Source: an uncultured Alphaproteobacteria bacterium
GTDB lineage: Bacteria; Pseudomonadota; Alphaproteobacteria; HIMB59; GCA-002718135
Direction of reading: 5' to 3'
Length of the DNA stretch: 43,120 nt
Assembly (NCBI GenBank): GCA_902541215.1
Contig: CACBPV010000008.1
Location: 1 to 43,120 of the forward strand
Shown here: one piece after another, positions 26,764 to 38,314 of the stretch
Layout of the letters: each line of letters opens with the position of its first letter
Numbering within the stretch: the first letter of the stretch is position 1
Program-made: the position numbers and the translations under genes
Notes under the pieces: model-generated
Seen by the model: only the letters and a program-made list of their open reading frames with translations
Database searches by the model: none
What the model was told of the DNA's origin: nothing

Positions 26764-28274
26764 TTTTTTACAGTTTTATTTTCACTTAGTATACCTTTTA
26801 TAACAATTTGTTTTATAGGTTTTGTTAAATTTTTATCTACCAATATACTATCTTCAATAATTAATTCGGTGTCACTCTTAAACAACCAAATATTTTCATT
26901 TTTAGTTTTTAAAATTATATTTTTTTTATTATTTGTAAAATTAAAAACCATTTCTTCAGCAAGATGGAACCTTATATGAAAAAAAAATCTGTCTCTTATT
27001 TCTTTATATGAAATAAATGTATCTTCACCATTTATTTTGTTCTTGTTTTTAAATATCACGAGTTTTCTTTTGAGAATTTTATTAAACTTTCTCATATATC
27101 CATTATGAGAGCCCTCAAATATTTCTATATCATCATTGGATTCTTTTCTAAAAACCACAGATTGAGGAAATTTAATGTGAGGATTTCCCTCTTTTATCTC
27201 ACTTATATTAGTGTTTTGTAGAATGATTGTCGAATGAGCTGCGCTGTATCTTAAATACTCAGGATTTTTCCCAAAAGTTTCTGATGCTCCACAGTTTGTA
27301 AAGATTTTTTCACCTAAGCCACTAAACTCAATAGAAAGTGTGCCAGCACTTAAGTTAGAACTAATCATATCTTTATTGGGTTGCACTACATCAAAAAAAA
27401 TCTTCTTATTCCTATCACCATAAAATGCTAATCCATTATTAATATTTGTAAATTCTCTTTTAACTAAAAATGTATCTTTATTAAGTGAATTATAAATCAA
27501 CTTTGTATAAATATTATTCGATCCATTAAAAAGAGGTATGCTTCCATCACTATGAAAATATTGATTTAATATTGATGTCATTTTTAACAACAACTCATCA
27601 AATAAATTTGATTTTTTTATATTAAAAAATAGCAAAATATTTTTAATTTCATAAATATTATTTATAAATTTAGAATGTTCCAAAATATTATAGCTCTTGT
27701 GCATCCCTATTTTGTCAACTTGATTGTCTGTAATAAACTTTATGTAATTAATAATATTGTAATTATTTTTATTATTTATTAATGAAGTTAAGAGATAGGC
27801 TATAAGATCAAATGATGAAACCTCACTATTTTTTTTTGTTTTGATATCGAATAAAATTCTATGCATATGAAAAAAAATTATTTTGTCTAATTTTTTCTTA
27901 TCATTTGTTAGTGCCGAAGAATTTATATATTCATAATTATATAAAAGATTTATGAATCTTTTTGATGTGTAATCTTCCACCCAAGGAAAATTTAATTTAT
28001 TTTTATTTTTATTAAACCAACCAAAAATAGATTCTTTAGATAAATTTATACCAATCTTTCCACCTAATTTATTAGAAAAATTTAAAAAATCAAAACTATG
28101 AATATTTTTATTACTTAAATTATAAAATTCTTTTTTAAAAATATAAGACTTTACTTGAGTGTAGTTTGTATAATCATTTTTTCTAAAATTGAGATCTGAA
28201 AAAATCAAATTTTTTTTAGATTTAAATTTATAAAAAATAAATATATAAATAAACTTTCTAATTGTAAGTATCAT
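26742..28274 (-). CDS. Heparinase II/III-like protein
   Basis: LSIEFSGLGEKIFTNCGASETFGKNPEYLRYSAAHSTIILQNTN; located between rsmB-like gene and purH. Confidence 0.8.
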   Translation of the reverse strand: MILTIRKFIYIFIFYKFKSKKNLIFSDLNFRKNDYTNYTQVKSYIFKKEFYNLSNKNIHSFDFLNFSNKLGGKIGINLSKESIFGWFNKNKNKLNFPWVEDYTSKRFINLLYNYEYINSSALTNDKKKLDKIIFFHMHRILFDIKTKKNSEVSSFDLIAYLLTSLINNKNNYNIINYIKFITDNQVDKIGMHKSYNILEHSKFINNIYEIKNILLFFNIKKSNLFDELLLKMTSILNQYFHSDGSIPLFNGSNNIYTKLIYNSLNKDTFLVKREFTNINNGLAFYGDRNKKIFFDVVQPNKDMISSNLSAGTLSIEFSGLGEKIFTNCGASETFGKNPEYLRYSAAHSTIILQNTNISEIKEGNPHIKFPQSVVFRKESNDDIEIFEGSHNGYMRKFNKILKRKLVIFKNKNKINGEDTFISYKEIRDRFFFHIRFHLAEEMVFNFTNNKKNIILKTKNENIWLFKSDTELIIEDSILVDKNLTKPIKQIVIKGILSENKTVKKWSLEKV

Positions 28275-29539
28275 TTTATTTTTTTTAAATACGCAGCAAA
28301 ATATCCATCTATACTTAATTCTTTAATAGTATCCGGTAAAGTATTCATACAATTTCTTTTTATCAGTCTTGAATACTCAGCATTATTTTCATTTAAATTA
28401 AACTTAAAAAGTTGAAAATTTTTATTATGATAAAGAAAATTATTTATCAAATCTTCTGTTTCATTTTTTAAAAATGAACAAACCATATAAAGAATAAATC
28501 CATTAATATTTAATAAAATTGCAGCTTTTTTTAGCATAGAAATCTGTATCTTATTAAGCTTTTTAAAATCAGGCATTTTTTTTTTAAAAAATATTTCAGG
28601 ATTTTTTCTTATTGTCCCCACTGATGAACATGGTGCATCAATAATTATACAGTCATATTTTATGTCCTCTCTAAAATTTAAAAAATCTTCATTTAGTATT
28701 TGAGTATTAAAATTCATTCGATCTAAGTTAGATTTCATTATGTCAATTCTATCGGAACTTTTATCATTAAGAGTTGTTCTTAATTGTTTTGATAGAAGTT
28801 GAAATGATTTTCCACCAGGAGCAGCACACGCGTCAAGAAAATCCTTATTATTATCTTTGATTGGTAGATTATGTAAAGGAAAGAAAGATGAAAAATCCTG
28901 TATCCAAAAATTTCCTTGAGTAAATGACTTGATATATTTAATATCTTTTTTTATTATTAAAAAACCTGAAATATCAGTAGTTCTAATTAAGTCCTCTTCA
29001 AAATTTAATAATAACTTAGGATTTTTAAAAACTATATGAAGATCAGGCTCTTTTTTGAAATTATTTAAAAATTTTTTTTTCTGATTTGTGTTAAGGTTTT
29101 TTGTTTGATTCCTGAACCACAAAGGAAGATCAGTAAATTCTATATTTATTTTTTTTAAGTCTTTTTTATTTTTAGATATTTTTTTTAAACTTGCATTAAT
29201 TAAACCATGGTAAATATTAAGTTTTTTTGCAATTTCTACTGAACAATTAATAACTGCATAATCTTTAAAATCCAAGAAAACTATTTGTGTTATTGCACTA
29301 ATTAGTAATATTTGCTCATGATGTCGTAAATTTTTTTTAATATATTTTTTTATTATTTTTGATACATGAAACTGAAATCTCATTGAATTCAAAGTTACAT
29401 TATTCAATAGAGCAATATCCCTTTTTGTATTTCTGTTAATAATTTTTTTAATTTCCAAATTATTTAAAGTTTTATTAAATTTATAGATCGAGTATAAAAT
29501 ATTATGTATGTCCAATCTAATTTTCTCACCTTTAATCAT
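28271..29539 (-). CDS. 16S rRNA (cytosine-C5) methyltransferase RsmB/Sun-like
   Basis: FLDACAAPGGKSFQLL, IIIDAPCSSVGTIRKNPE, YMVCSFLKNETEDLI, NusB-like N-terminus. Confidence 0.88.
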   Translation of the reverse strand: MIKGEKIRLDIHNILYSIYKFNKTLNNLEIKKIINRNTKRDIALLNNVTLNSMRFQFHVSKIIKKYIKKNLRHHEQILLISAITQIVFLDFKDYAVINCSVEIAKKLNIYHGLINASLKKISKNKKDLKKINIEFTDLPLWFRNQTKNLNTNQKKKFLNNFKKEPDLHIVFKNPKLLLNFEEDLIRTTDISGFLIIKKDIKYIKSFTQGNFWIQDFSSFFPLHNLPIKDNNKDFLDACAAPGGKSFQLLSKQLRTTLNDKSSDRIDIMKSNLDRMNFNTQILNEDFLNFREDIKYDCIIIDAPCSSVGTIRKNPEIFFKKKMPDFKKLNKIQISMLKKAAILLNINGFILYMVCSFLKNETEDLINNFLYHNKNFQLFKFNLNENNAEYSRLIKRNCMNTLPDTIKELSIDGYFAAYLKKIK

Positions 29540-29609
29540 TACTATAAATAAGCTTTTTTTTATTAATATTAGTTATATAATAAATATTTAAAATAAAATA
29601 TATTGACTT

Positions 29610-30161
29610 ATGCGAGGTAACCTTGAAACAATTGTTGGCGCAATGTTTGCTGGTAAAACTAGTGAACTATTAAAAAGAATACTTTGGGCTAAACATCAGA
29701 ATAAAAAAATTATTGTTATCAAGCCTAGCATAGATAATAGATATTCTAATGAAAAAATTATAACGCATAATGATTTGAGTCATGAGTGTTACGCAATGAG
29801 TAATTGGGAGAAAACTTTAAAAAAGTTTACCTTTGAAAAAAGTGAAGTCGATATAGTTTTTTTAGATGAAATTCAATTTATGGATACAAATCAAACACTT
29901 CATAATGTTGAAACGCTTTTAAACAAAGGAATAGATGTAATTTGTGCTGGGCTTGATCAAGATTCAAGAGGAAAGCCTTGGGAAACATCTTCAATGCTTT
30001 TAGGTTTGTCAGATAAAATTGTAAAAATTTACGGTTTTTGCAACGTTTGTGGTCTTGAGGCCACGAAGACCTATAGAAAAACAGAAGGTGGTGAAAGAAC
30101 CCAAGTAGGTGCTGCAAATATCTATGAACCAAGATGTTTAAAACATTGGGAACCTAGATAG
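29610..30161 (+). CDS. tdk: Thymidine kinase
   Basis: ETIVGAMFAGKTSELLKRI, IVFLDEIQFMD, Zn-binding CNVCGLEATKTYRK. Confidence 0.95.
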   Translation: MRGNLETIVGAMFAGKTSELLKRILWAKHQNKKIIVIKPSIDNRYSNEKIITHNDLSHECYAMSNWEKTLKKFTFEKSEVDIVFLDEIQFMDTNQTLHNVETLLNKGIDVICAGLDQDSRGKPWETSSMLLGLSDKIVKIYGFCNVCGLEATKTYRKTEGGERTQVGAANIYEPRCLKHWEPR

Positions 30162-30165
30162 CTTT

Positions 30166-32088
30166 CTATTTATTTTGTCTATTTTCAATTAAATTATCAA
30201 CTACAGATGGATCCGCTAATGTCGAAGTATCCCCTAAATTTTCAAAATCATTTGAAGCAATTTTTCTTAAAATTCGTCTCATAATTTTTCCAGATCTTGT
30301 TTTTGGTAAACCTGCAGTAATATGTATAAAATCAGGAGTAGCAATAGGGCCAATTTTTTCTCTAATAGTCTTTGTCAAATCTAATAATAAATCATTTGAG
30401 GAGTTCACACCAACTTTTAGAGAAACATAACAGTATAAACCATTGCCCTTAACATCATGAGGGTAGCCTACTACTGCCGCTTCAGAAACATCTTTATGAG
30501 AGACAAAAGCACTTTCTATTTCAGCAGTACCTAAATTATGCCCTGAAACAATAATTACATCATCTACTCTTCCTGTAATCCAATAATAACCATCCTCATC
30601 CCTTTTACATCCATCACCCGTAAAATATTTTCCATCAAATTGTGAAAAATAAGTATCAATGAATCTTTTATGATCACCATAAACAGTTCTCATTTGACCC
30701 GGCCATGATCGTTTCATACATAACATGCCTTCACATTCACCTTCTAGTTCATTACCTTCTTTATCAACTATACATGGTTCAATTCCAAAAAAAGGTTTTG
30801 AAGCTGAACCGGGTTTCAATTTTATTGCACCAGTCTGAGGAGATATTAATATTCCACCTGTTTCAGTCTGCCACCAAGTATCCACTATTGGACATTTTGA
30901 ATTACCAGGTATTTCATAGTACCATTTCCAAGCTTCTGGATTGATAGGCTCGCCAACTGTTCCTAAAAGTTTCAATGATGATCTGTTAGTTTTTTTAACG
31001 TAATCATCTCCTTCTCTCATAAGTGCTCTAATTGCTGTAGGAGCAGTATAAAATATATTTACTTTATGTTTATCAACTATTTGCCAAAATCTAGAAAAGT
31101 CAGGATAGTTTGGAACACCTTCAAACATCAAAGTTGTAGCACCATTTGATAGAGGTCCATAAACTATATAACTATGACCAGTGATCCAACCTATATCTGC
31201 AGTACACCAATATATATCTCCATCATTATAGTTAAAAATATATTCGTGTGTCATTGAAGCGTAAACAATATAACCTCCTGATGTATGCATAACACCTTTT
31301 GGTTTACCAGTTGATCCTGAGGTATATAAAATGAAAAGGGGATCTTCAGCACTTAAAATCTCTGGTTCACAAACACTATCTACATTTTTTATAAGATCAT
31401 CGTAGAAATAATCTCTATCTTTATTTAATTTTATTTCATTATTGGTTCTTTTTATAACCAAACATTTTTTTACATCGGGACATGATTCTAAAGCCTTATC
31501 AGTAGTTATTTTTAAAGGAATAGTTTTACCACCTCTCATTCCTTCATCTGCTGTCACTACATATTCAGATTTACAATCCTTAATTCTACCAGCTATAGAC
31601 TCTGCTGAAAAACCACCAAAAATAATTGAGTGTACAGCACCAATTCTTGCGCAGGCTAACATAATATAAGCTAGCTCAGGTATCATCGTTAAGTATATTG
31701 TTACTCTATCACCTTTTTTTACTCCAATTTTTTTCAATACATTTGCTGCTTTTGATACATTTATTAGAAGGTCTTTGTAAGTTATTTTCTTTGTTTCATT
31801 TGGATCATCACCCTCCCAAATTATAGCAACTTTATCAGGATGATTTTTAGCATGCCTATCTATACAATTGTAAGACACATTAAGATTTCCATCTTCAAAC
31901 CATTTAATACTAACATCATCTTTAGAATATTTTATATCTTTGATTTTTGTGAATTTTTTAATCCAATCAATTCTTTCTGCTTGTTCTGCCCAAAATTCAT
32001 CATTGTTTTGAAGAGAATGATCATACATTGAAGAATATTTTTCTTCGTTAACCTTTGCATGTTCTAGCCATTCTTTTTTAATATCCAT
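30166..32088 (-). CDS. acs: Acetyl-CoA synthetase
   Basis: [48 protein letters not shown]. Confidence 0.95.
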   Translation of the reverse strand: MDIKKEWLEHAKVNEEKYSSMYDHSLQNNDEFWAEQAERIDWIKKFTKIKDIKYSKDDVSIKWFEDGNLNVSYNCIDRHAKNHPDKVAIIWEGDDPNETKKITYKDLLINVSKAANVLKKIGVKKGDRVTIYLTMIPELAYIMLACARIGAVHSIIFGGFSAESIAGRIKDCKSEYVVTADEGMRGGKTIPLKITTDKALESCPDVKKCLVIKRTNNEIKLNKDRDYFYDDLIKNVDSVCEPEILSAEDPLFILYTSGSTGKPKGVMHTSGGYIVYASMTHEYIFNYNDGDIYWCTADIGWITGHSYIVYGPLSNGATTLMFEGVPNYPDFSRFWQIVDKHKVNIFYTAPTAIRALMREGDDYVKKTNRSSLKLLGTVGEPINPEAWKWYYEIPGNSKCPIVDTWWQTETGGILISPQTGAIKLKPGSASKPFFGIEPCIVDKEGNELEGECEGMLCMKRSWPGQMRTVYGDHKRFIDTYFSQFDGKYFTGDGCKRDEDGYYWITGRVDDVIIVSGHNLGTAEIESAFVSHKDVSEAAVVGYPHDVKGNGLYCYVSLKVGVNSSNDLLLDLTKTIREKIGPIATPDFIHITAGLPKTRSGKIMRRILRKIASNDFENLGDTSTLADPSVVDNLIENRQNK

Positions 32089-32145
32089 TTTTAGAAACTA
32101 ATTCTAATTTATTTAAATATCAACAAATAATTATTTTTTTTCAGG

Positions 32146-32550
32146 CTAATTTGACATTTTAATTATTACATCCCATTCAGTTTTTTTTAAAGGCATTACA
32201 GAGAGCCTACTTTGTTTAACAAGCGCAATATTTTTTAATTTATTATTTTCTTTTATTTGATCTAGGGAGACTGGGTTTTTTAGTTTTTTAGTTGCTTTAA
32301 CATCAACCACAACAAAACGACCTGTTTTGTCAGTAGGATCTGGATAATATTCTTTTACTACTTTAACAATACCAACAATACTTTTTTCTGTAACTGAATG
32401 ATAAAAAAAACATAAATCATTTTTTTTCATTTCTTTCAAATTATTTCTTGCCTGATAATTTCGGACTCCATCCCACATGGATGTTCCCTCTCCGACTTGG
32501 TTATCCCAAGACCATGCATCAGGTTCAGATTTCAACAACCAGTATTTCAT
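32146..32550 (-). CDS. EVE domain protein
   Basis: KYWLLKSEPDAWSWDNQVGEGTSMWDGVRNYQARNNLKEMKKNDLCFFYHS. Confidence 0.93.
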   Translation of the reverse strand: MKYWLLKSEPDAWSWDNQVGEGTSMWDGVRNYQARNNLKEMKKNDLCFFYHSVTEKSIVGIVKVVKEYYPDPTDKTGRFVVVDVKATKKLKNPVSLDQIKENNKLKNIALVKQSRLSVMPLKKTEWDVIIKMSN

Positions 32551-32584
32551 TTTAATATTTCTTTAGTTTAAACTTTTTATGATA

Positions 32585-33598
32585 TTATTTTAATACACTT
32601 CTTACTGCTAATCTAGGCATTGCTTTAAAAAATAAATCATTTCTTTCTTTTTTATAAAATTTCATACATGCCCAAGCAATCATTGCAGCATTATCTCCCA
32701 TCATTTCTTTTATTGGATAATAAATTTCAATATTTTTATCGACAAAAAAATTCTCTATTTTACTTCGAATATATTTATTATTTGACACTCCTCCAACTAC
32801 AGAAATTGATCTTATATTTTTATTCTCAGAACTTAATCTTTTTAACCCTCTTTCTAATTTTTCAATAAGAATTTCTGTAATATTTTTCTGAAATGATGCT
32901 GACAAATCTTCTATAAATTTTTTATCAATTTTATTGTTTTTTGTTAATAGGTTTATATTTGTTTTAATACCAGAAAAAGAAAAATTAAAATTTTTTTCTT
33001 TGACTAATGGTTTGGGTAAAACAAATTTATCTTCATTCCCTTTAAGTGCTTGTTTTTCAATTTCGCTACCACCAGGATATGATAGACCAATTAATTTTGC
33101 TGTTTTGTCAAAAGCTTCTCCTATTGCATCATCAACACTTTCTCCCAATAGCTCTATTTCATTTTCACTTTTCATCAAATAAACCTGAGTATGACCTCCT
33201 GTTAAAAGCAATATGAGATTTGGAAATTTTATATTGTTATTAAAACTTGTAGATAATATGTGTCCCTCAAGATGATTAGTCGGAATGAACGGTTTGTTAA
33301 AAGAAATTGCTAAAGATTTGGTAAAGGTTGAGCCAACCAATAAACTTCCTATAAGTCCCGGCCCACAAGTAGCAGTAAAAACATCTATTTCTTTTGGGTC
33401 TATTTTTTTATTATTAAATAAATCGTTTGTCATAATTTGTATTTTTTCCAAATGCGATCTTGAAGCTAACTCTGGAACAACACCACCATGCATTTTATGA
33501 ATTTTCTGAGAAAAAGTAACATGTTCTACAATATAGCTATTTTCCATTAGACATATTGATGTTTCGTCACATGAACTTTCTGCAGCAAATACAAGCAT
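32585..33598 (-). CDS. tsaD: tRNA N6-threonylcarbamoyladenosine synthase TsaD
   Basis: ESSCDETSICLME, GGVVPELASRSHLE, LLLTGGHTQVYLM, SVVGGVSNNKYIR. Confidence 0.97.
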   Translation of the reverse strand: MLVFAAESSCDETSICLMENSYIVEHVTFSQKIHKMHGGVVPELASRSHLEKIQIMTNDLFNNKKIDPKEIDVFTATCGPGLIGSLLVGSTFTKSLAISFNKPFIPTNHLEGHILSTSFNNNIKFPNLILLLTGGHTQVYLMKSENEIELLGESVDDAIGEAFDKTAKLIGLSYPGGSEIEKQALKGNEDKFVLPKPLVKEKNFNFSFSGIKTNINLLTKNNKIDKKFIEDLSASFQKNITEILIEKLERGLKRLSSENKNIRSISVVGGVSNNKYIRSKIENFFVDKNIEIYYPIKEMMGDNAAMIAWACMKFYKKERNDLFFKAMPRLAVRSVLK

Positions 33599-33643
33599 AA
33601 TTTTTTGGTATAGTATTTTACACTGTTAAACAACAAACTAATA

Positions 33644-34543
33644 ATGCTAAAAAAAGGTATGAAAAAAATTTTTGATAGTTTTTATGTTTTTTCTAAATTT
33701 TCATTAAGCTTTATTCTTTTATTATGTGTTCTTTTCTTAATTTATCTTCTCTATACAAATTATCAAAATGAAGATGAAGTATCAAAACTGCAGTTTGAAC
33801 TAGAAAATGAACTTAGAGAAAGTATTAATGAAAATTCTGAATTTATTAAAAATATATCTAGAGAAATATTAGAAACAAAAACAGCTTTAACAAATATAGA
33901 AAAACTTATTAAAGAAAATTCAAATAAAGAATCAAAAGCTGATTTGACGACAATCAATGAAAGCATAGAATTATTAAATAAGAATTTTAATACTCTAAGT
34001 TATGAGATTTCTTCTATAAAAAATAAAAATATTGAAGATCAGTCTAATAATAATCCTGAACTAGTAAATCAATCTATCAATGAAGTAGTTGAGTTAATAA
34101 AAATTAAATACGAAAACAACCTGGATTTTGATAGAGAGCTTAAATACCTTGAAACAATTATAGGAAATAATAAAAATCATATTCTGGAAAAATTATCAAT
34201 TCTAAAAAGAAATAAATACAAAGGGCATTTATTTTTAGAAGATCAATTTAATTATGAAGTTAATTTATATCTGAAGAATATTGTGAACAATAAAAATAGT
34301 TTATTTAACAAAATTTTTTTACCATACATAGACCTTTCTCCATCTTCAGAAAACATTATTTCAGATGAAAAGATTTTAATATTAGAGGAAGCTAAATTTT
34401 TTATTAAAAATAGAAACATAACTAAAGCTTACGATAGTCTAAGTAAAATAGAAAATTACAAAGTTTTTTTTAAAGTATCTTTAAATGAAATGAATAACTA
34501 TAATAATTTTATTAAAGAAATTTCAAAGTTGAAAAATGTATAG
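33644..34543 (+). CDS. Mitofilin-like inner-membrane coiled-coil protein
   Basis: N-terminal TM, coiled coil, directly upstream of a HemY-like gene. Confidence 0.6.
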   Translation: MLKKGMKKIFDSFYVFSKFSLSFILLLCVLFLIYLLYTNYQNEDEVSKLQFELENELRESINENSEFIKNISREILETKTALTNIEKLIKENSNKESKADLTTINESIELLNKNFNTLSYEISSIKNKNIEDQSNNNPELVNQSINEVVELIKIKYENNLDFDRELKYLETIIGNNKNHILEKLSILKRNKYKGHLFLEDQFNYEVNLYLKNIVNNKNSLFNKIFLPYIDLSPSSENIISDEKILILEEAKFFIKNRNITKAYDSLSKIENYKVFFKVSLNEMNNYNNFIKEISKLKNV

Positions 34544-35837
34544 ATTATCTATTTTTGTTTTACAGTTTTTAATATTAATCATAGCGCTCACTTTTATTTT
34601 TACAAATCCATTTATTGTATCCTTAGATATAGGAAATTTGAAATATTCTTTTTCTTCAAATTTATTTGCTGTTATTTTTATATCTTTTATTTTTCTATTG
34701 TATTTGGTGTTTTATTTATTTTTTCGATCAAGACTTTCAATTGGAAAATATTTCTTAAAAAACAAATATAATAAAATTGAAAAAGGTTACTTACACTTTG
34801 TCGACGCAATGATAGCGGTCGCAAACAAAGATAATAAGACAGCTTTAAAATCTCACAAAAAAATGGTTAGTTATCTTAAGGATGATCCATCATTATCCCT
34901 ATTACTAAAGTCTGAAGTTTTAAAGATTGAAAAAAAATTTCCAGAATTAAACAACATTTATGAAGATATGATTAAATCAAAAAAGACTGAAACACTTGGA
35001 TACAGAGGTTTAATGGAACAAAATTTAAGAAATCAAGATTATCACCATGCTTTCTTATATGGAGAAAAATTGTTTTTAATTAATCCTAATATTGACAAAC
35101 TTTATGACACACTAATATTTATTGCAGCAAAAACAAAAAACTGGAATCAAATAATTTTATTATCAGATAAAGCTTTTTCAAATAAAATAATAAGTAAAAA
35201 TGATTTAAATGAAAATAAATCCATAGGTTTTTATGAAATAGCTAAAATAAAATTTGATAGCGATATTAAAGATTCTCTCAAAAATATTTTAAAAGCTATA
35301 GAATTGAAAAAAAACTTTGCTCCATATGTAAAACTTCATTTGGAAACTACTGTGGCTTTAAATGACAAAAGAAACCTTAAAAAATTAATCAAGAAATATT
35401 GGAGCTCAAATCCAAGCTTTCTACTTCGCTCTATCATAATAAAAATACTTAATGATAACGATCTTACCGATATAAAATTTATAAATGAAATAATAAAAAA
35501 TAATGCTGGTGAAGAAGAATCCAAAAAACTTTTAATTTATTTTGCTATAAAAAATTTAAAATGGGATATCGCTAGAGAGAATGTTATTGGAATGATTGGT
35601 TCTAATCCTTCTAAGGAAATCTGTTATTTTATGTCTGATATAGAACTGGGAGAAAATAATGATAAGCAAAAAAGTGATGCTTGGATAATGAGAGCCGAAA
35701 ATGCTAAATTAGAAAATAGTTGGATATGTAGAATTACAAATCAATCACAAGAGGAATGGAGCTCACTATCTGACTCTGGTAATTATAATTCTCTTGTTTG
35801 GTCATCTCCAACGATGATAAGACAAAATAGAAATTAA
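34536..35837 (+). CDS. HemY-like TPR membrane protein
   Basis: Two N-terminal TMs, HemY_N-like FFRSRLSIGKYFLKNKYNKIEKGYLHFVDAMIAVANKD, TPR region. Confidence 0.75.
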   Translation: MYRLSIFVLQFLILIIALTFIFTNPFIVSLDIGNLKYSFSSNLFAVIFISFIFLLYLVFYLFFRSRLSIGKYFLKNKYNKIEKGYLHFVDAMIAVANKDNKTALKSHKKMVSYLKDDPSLSLLLKSEVLKIEKKFPELNNIYEDMIKSKKTETLGYRGLMEQNLRNQDYHHAFLYGEKLFLINPNIDKLYDTLIFIAAKTKNWNQIILLSDKAFSNKIISKNDLNENKSIGFYEIAKIKFDSDIKDSLKNILKAIELKKNFAPYVKLHLETTVALNDKRNLKKLIKKYWSSNPSFLLRSIIIKILNDNDLTDIKFINEIIKNNAGEEESKKLLIYFAIKNLKWDIARENVIGMIGSNPSKEICYFMSDIELGENNDKQKSDAWIMRAENAKLENSWICRITNQSQEEWSSLSDSGNYNSLVWSSPTMIRQNRN

Positions 35838-35838
35838 T

Positions 35839-36534
35839 ATGAAATTAAATTTTTTTATAGGATATGATTCTAAAGAGGATATTGCGTATAGAGTTTGTAA
35901 GTATTCACTTCTAAAACGTACCAATGCTGATGTTAATGTTATGTCTTTAAAACTCGATGAGCTTATTGCTCAAAACTTATATACAAGAAGCATTGATCCT
36001 TTAGCATCTACACAATTTACATATTCTAGATTTTTAGTTCCAAAACTAACAAATTATAAAGGCTGGGCAGTTTTCTGTGACTGTGATTTTATTTTTTTAG
36101 GCGATGTCTCCAAATTATTTAATAATCTTGATGAAAGTAAAGCCGTTTACTGTGTTAAGCATGACTATACACCTAAAGAGAAACATAAAATGGATGGACA
36201 AAAACAAACAATATATCCAAGAAAAAATTGGTCTAGCTTTATTTTATATAATTGTTCTCATCCTAGTACAAAAAAACTAACTGTCGAGAAAGTTAATAAC
36301 GAAACAGGCGCATACCTTCATCAATTCAAATGGTGTGAAGATGATGAAATTGGATCTTTAGACGAAAGATGGAATTGGTTAGAAGGATGGACTTCAGATC
36401 ACAATAAAGATAAACCTTACGCAGTTCATTATACTAGGGGAGGACCGTGGTTTTCTGAATGGCAGGACGTTGAATTTGCAAAGGAATGGCTTGCAGAAAG
36501 AGATGAATATCTCTCCAATAAATTTAAATCATAG
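35839..36534 (+). CDS. Glycosyltransferase-like protein
   Basis: FFIGYDSKEDIAYRVCKYSLLKR, FLVPKLTNYKGWAVFCDCDFIFLGDVSKLF. Confidence 0.75.
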   Translation: MKLNFFIGYDSKEDIAYRVCKYSLLKRTNADVNVMSLKLDELIAQNLYTRSIDPLASTQFTYSRFLVPKLTNYKGWAVFCDCDFIFLGDVSKLFNNLDESKAVYCVKHDYTPKEKHKMDGQKQTIYPRKNWSSFILYNCSHPSTKKLTVEKVNNETGAYLHQFKWCEDDEIGSLDERWNWLEGWTSDHNKDKPYAVHYTRGGPWFSEWQDVEFAKEWLAERDEYLSNKFKS

Positions 36535-38314
36535 GTTTTAAATAATTTTCTAAATTTGTAGATCCTTTTAAAAAACTCTCTCTATCAATTAATTCAACAC
36601 AATTATACCAGGGTGTTTTGTTGTTTTTTTGGTTCCAATAATGAAAAAGAGCATAGTTATCTGGTTTTATTAATATTGTTTTGACGCCCAGTGATCCTGC
36701 TAGATGCGCAGTACTGTTACTTATAGTTATAAACATGTCTAGTGATTTTAAAAATGCAGCTACACCTTCGAAATCATTATAAAGATCTAGATCTTCAATC
36801 TTCATAAGTTTATTTTTCTTATTATTAAAGTTATTAATCTCATCTAAAACATCACCGTATTGTAAATTAAAAACATTACAATTTGGTATCTTAAACACAT
36901 CCTTAAAGTCATCTAACTCTAATGACTTATCAGATGCGTATCTATTATTAAAACTTTTCCATGAAATCCCAATATTATATTTATTATCATATTTAGATAA
37001 CATACTTTGTATCTCTGTATATTTTTTATGATCTATTTTTAAGAATGGTTCATTAATAAAATTTTCTAATCTTTTACGATAATATCTACCTAAGCTTCCA
37101 GCATACAAAACATAATCAATTTTTTCTAATTCATAATCATCATTTGAAATACTTCCAAGCTCAACAAAGCTACTACTATATTTTGGAAAAGATCTTTTAA
37201 ATAAATTTAATAATCTTGGATCACATTCTATAGTAACATTTTTTACTTTTTTTAAAAGATCGCCATACATTGAACCATAAAGAATTTCATCTCCAACACC
37301 CTGTTCTCTTATAATTAAAAATTTATTTTCAGAGTTATTTAAAATTTTTTTTCTAAATAGTTTTTTATATAATCTTTCAATATTTTTATTTTTTTTAACA
37401 AATTCATTCAAGTTTAGTCTTCCTTCAAAATAATCCCAGCCTTTTTCAAAATCATGATCCTTTAAATAAATAAATGACAATGTTTTTTGTATATCACCAT
37501 CATCTGGTTTTATCTTTAATGCTTTGAAACTATTATCTTTCGCATCTTCATTAATACCTAAATCAAAAAAAGTTTTTGATAAATTATTATAAACATATGG
37601 ATTGTTTGGATTTAGATTAATGGCTTTTTTATAATAATATACAGCTTTATCATTTTTTCCTTCTTCTCTATAAAAACCAGCAATATTATTTACAACGTGG
37701 TAAGAATATCCGTCTTTTTCTAATGCTAATAAAAAAAACTTTTCTGCATTTTTTGTGTCACGTTTCTCATGATAAATTCTACCTAAAGAATTTAGTGCAG
37801 ATAAATTATTAGGATCAAATTCTAAGATATCATTAAAGATTTTTATAGCCATTTTATTATCTCCTTCAGTAAAGAAACACTGACCTAAAATATTAAGAGC
37901 AATTAAATCTTTACTATTTTTATTAAGATAATGTTCACATATCTCTCGAGAAATTTTAATATTGTTTAATTTTAAACATGCAAAAGCTTTGTCTTTGTGA
38001 ACGTTTTCAATTTGTTGTATTTTTAATATCTTATCTATTATATTTAATGCTTCGTAGTATTTTTCTTCAGAGAAAAAAATATTATAAAGATTAATCATAG
38101 CCTTTATATTTTTTTCAAACTTAATTAAGTAATTGTAGTTAATCTTTGCCTCCTCATTTAAATTAAGCTTTTGCTGAATTACTGCCAAATTGTAACGTAA
38201 TAAATTATCATCTTTATTTTTTTTAAAAATTTTTAATAATTCTCTGTAACTATCCAGTTTGTTCCCAGATTCAAACTTTCTAAGAAGGTTATTAATTTGA
38301 AAATTTAAATTCAT
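36524..38314 (-). CDS. TPR protein with C-terminal glycosyltransferase-like domain
   Basis: Multiple TPRs; LIIREQGVGDEILYGSMY, GISWKSFNNRYASDKSLELDDF, DMFITISNSTAHLAGSLG. Confidence 0.8.
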   Translation of the reverse strand: MNLNFQINNLLRKFESGNKLDSYRELLKIFKKNKDDNLLRYNLAVIQQKLNLNEEAKINYNYLIKFEKNIKAMINLYNIFFSEEKYYEALNIIDKILKIQQIENVHKDKAFACLKLNNIKISREICEHYLNKNSKDLIALNILGQCFFTEGDNKMAIKIFNDILEFDPNNLSALNSLGRIYHEKRDTKNAEKFFLLALEKDGYSYHVVNNIAGFYREEGKNDKAVYYYKKAINLNPNNPYVYNNLSKTFFDLGINEDAKDNSFKALKIKPDDGDIQKTLSFIYLKDHDFEKGWDYFEGRLNLNEFVKKNKNIERLYKKLFRKKILNNSENKFLIIREQGVGDEILYGSMYGDLLKKVKNVTIECDPRLLNLFKRSFPKYSSSFVELGSISNDDYELEKIDYVLYAGSLGRYYRKRLENFINEPFLKIDHKKYTEIQSMLSKYDNKYNIGISWKSFNNRYASDKSLELDDFKDVFKIPNCNVFNLQYGDVLDEINNFNNKKNKLMKIEDLDLYNDFEGVAAFLKSLDMFITISNSTAHLAGSLGVKTILIKPDNYALFHYWNQKNNKTPWYNCVELIDRESFLKGSTNLENYLKPMI

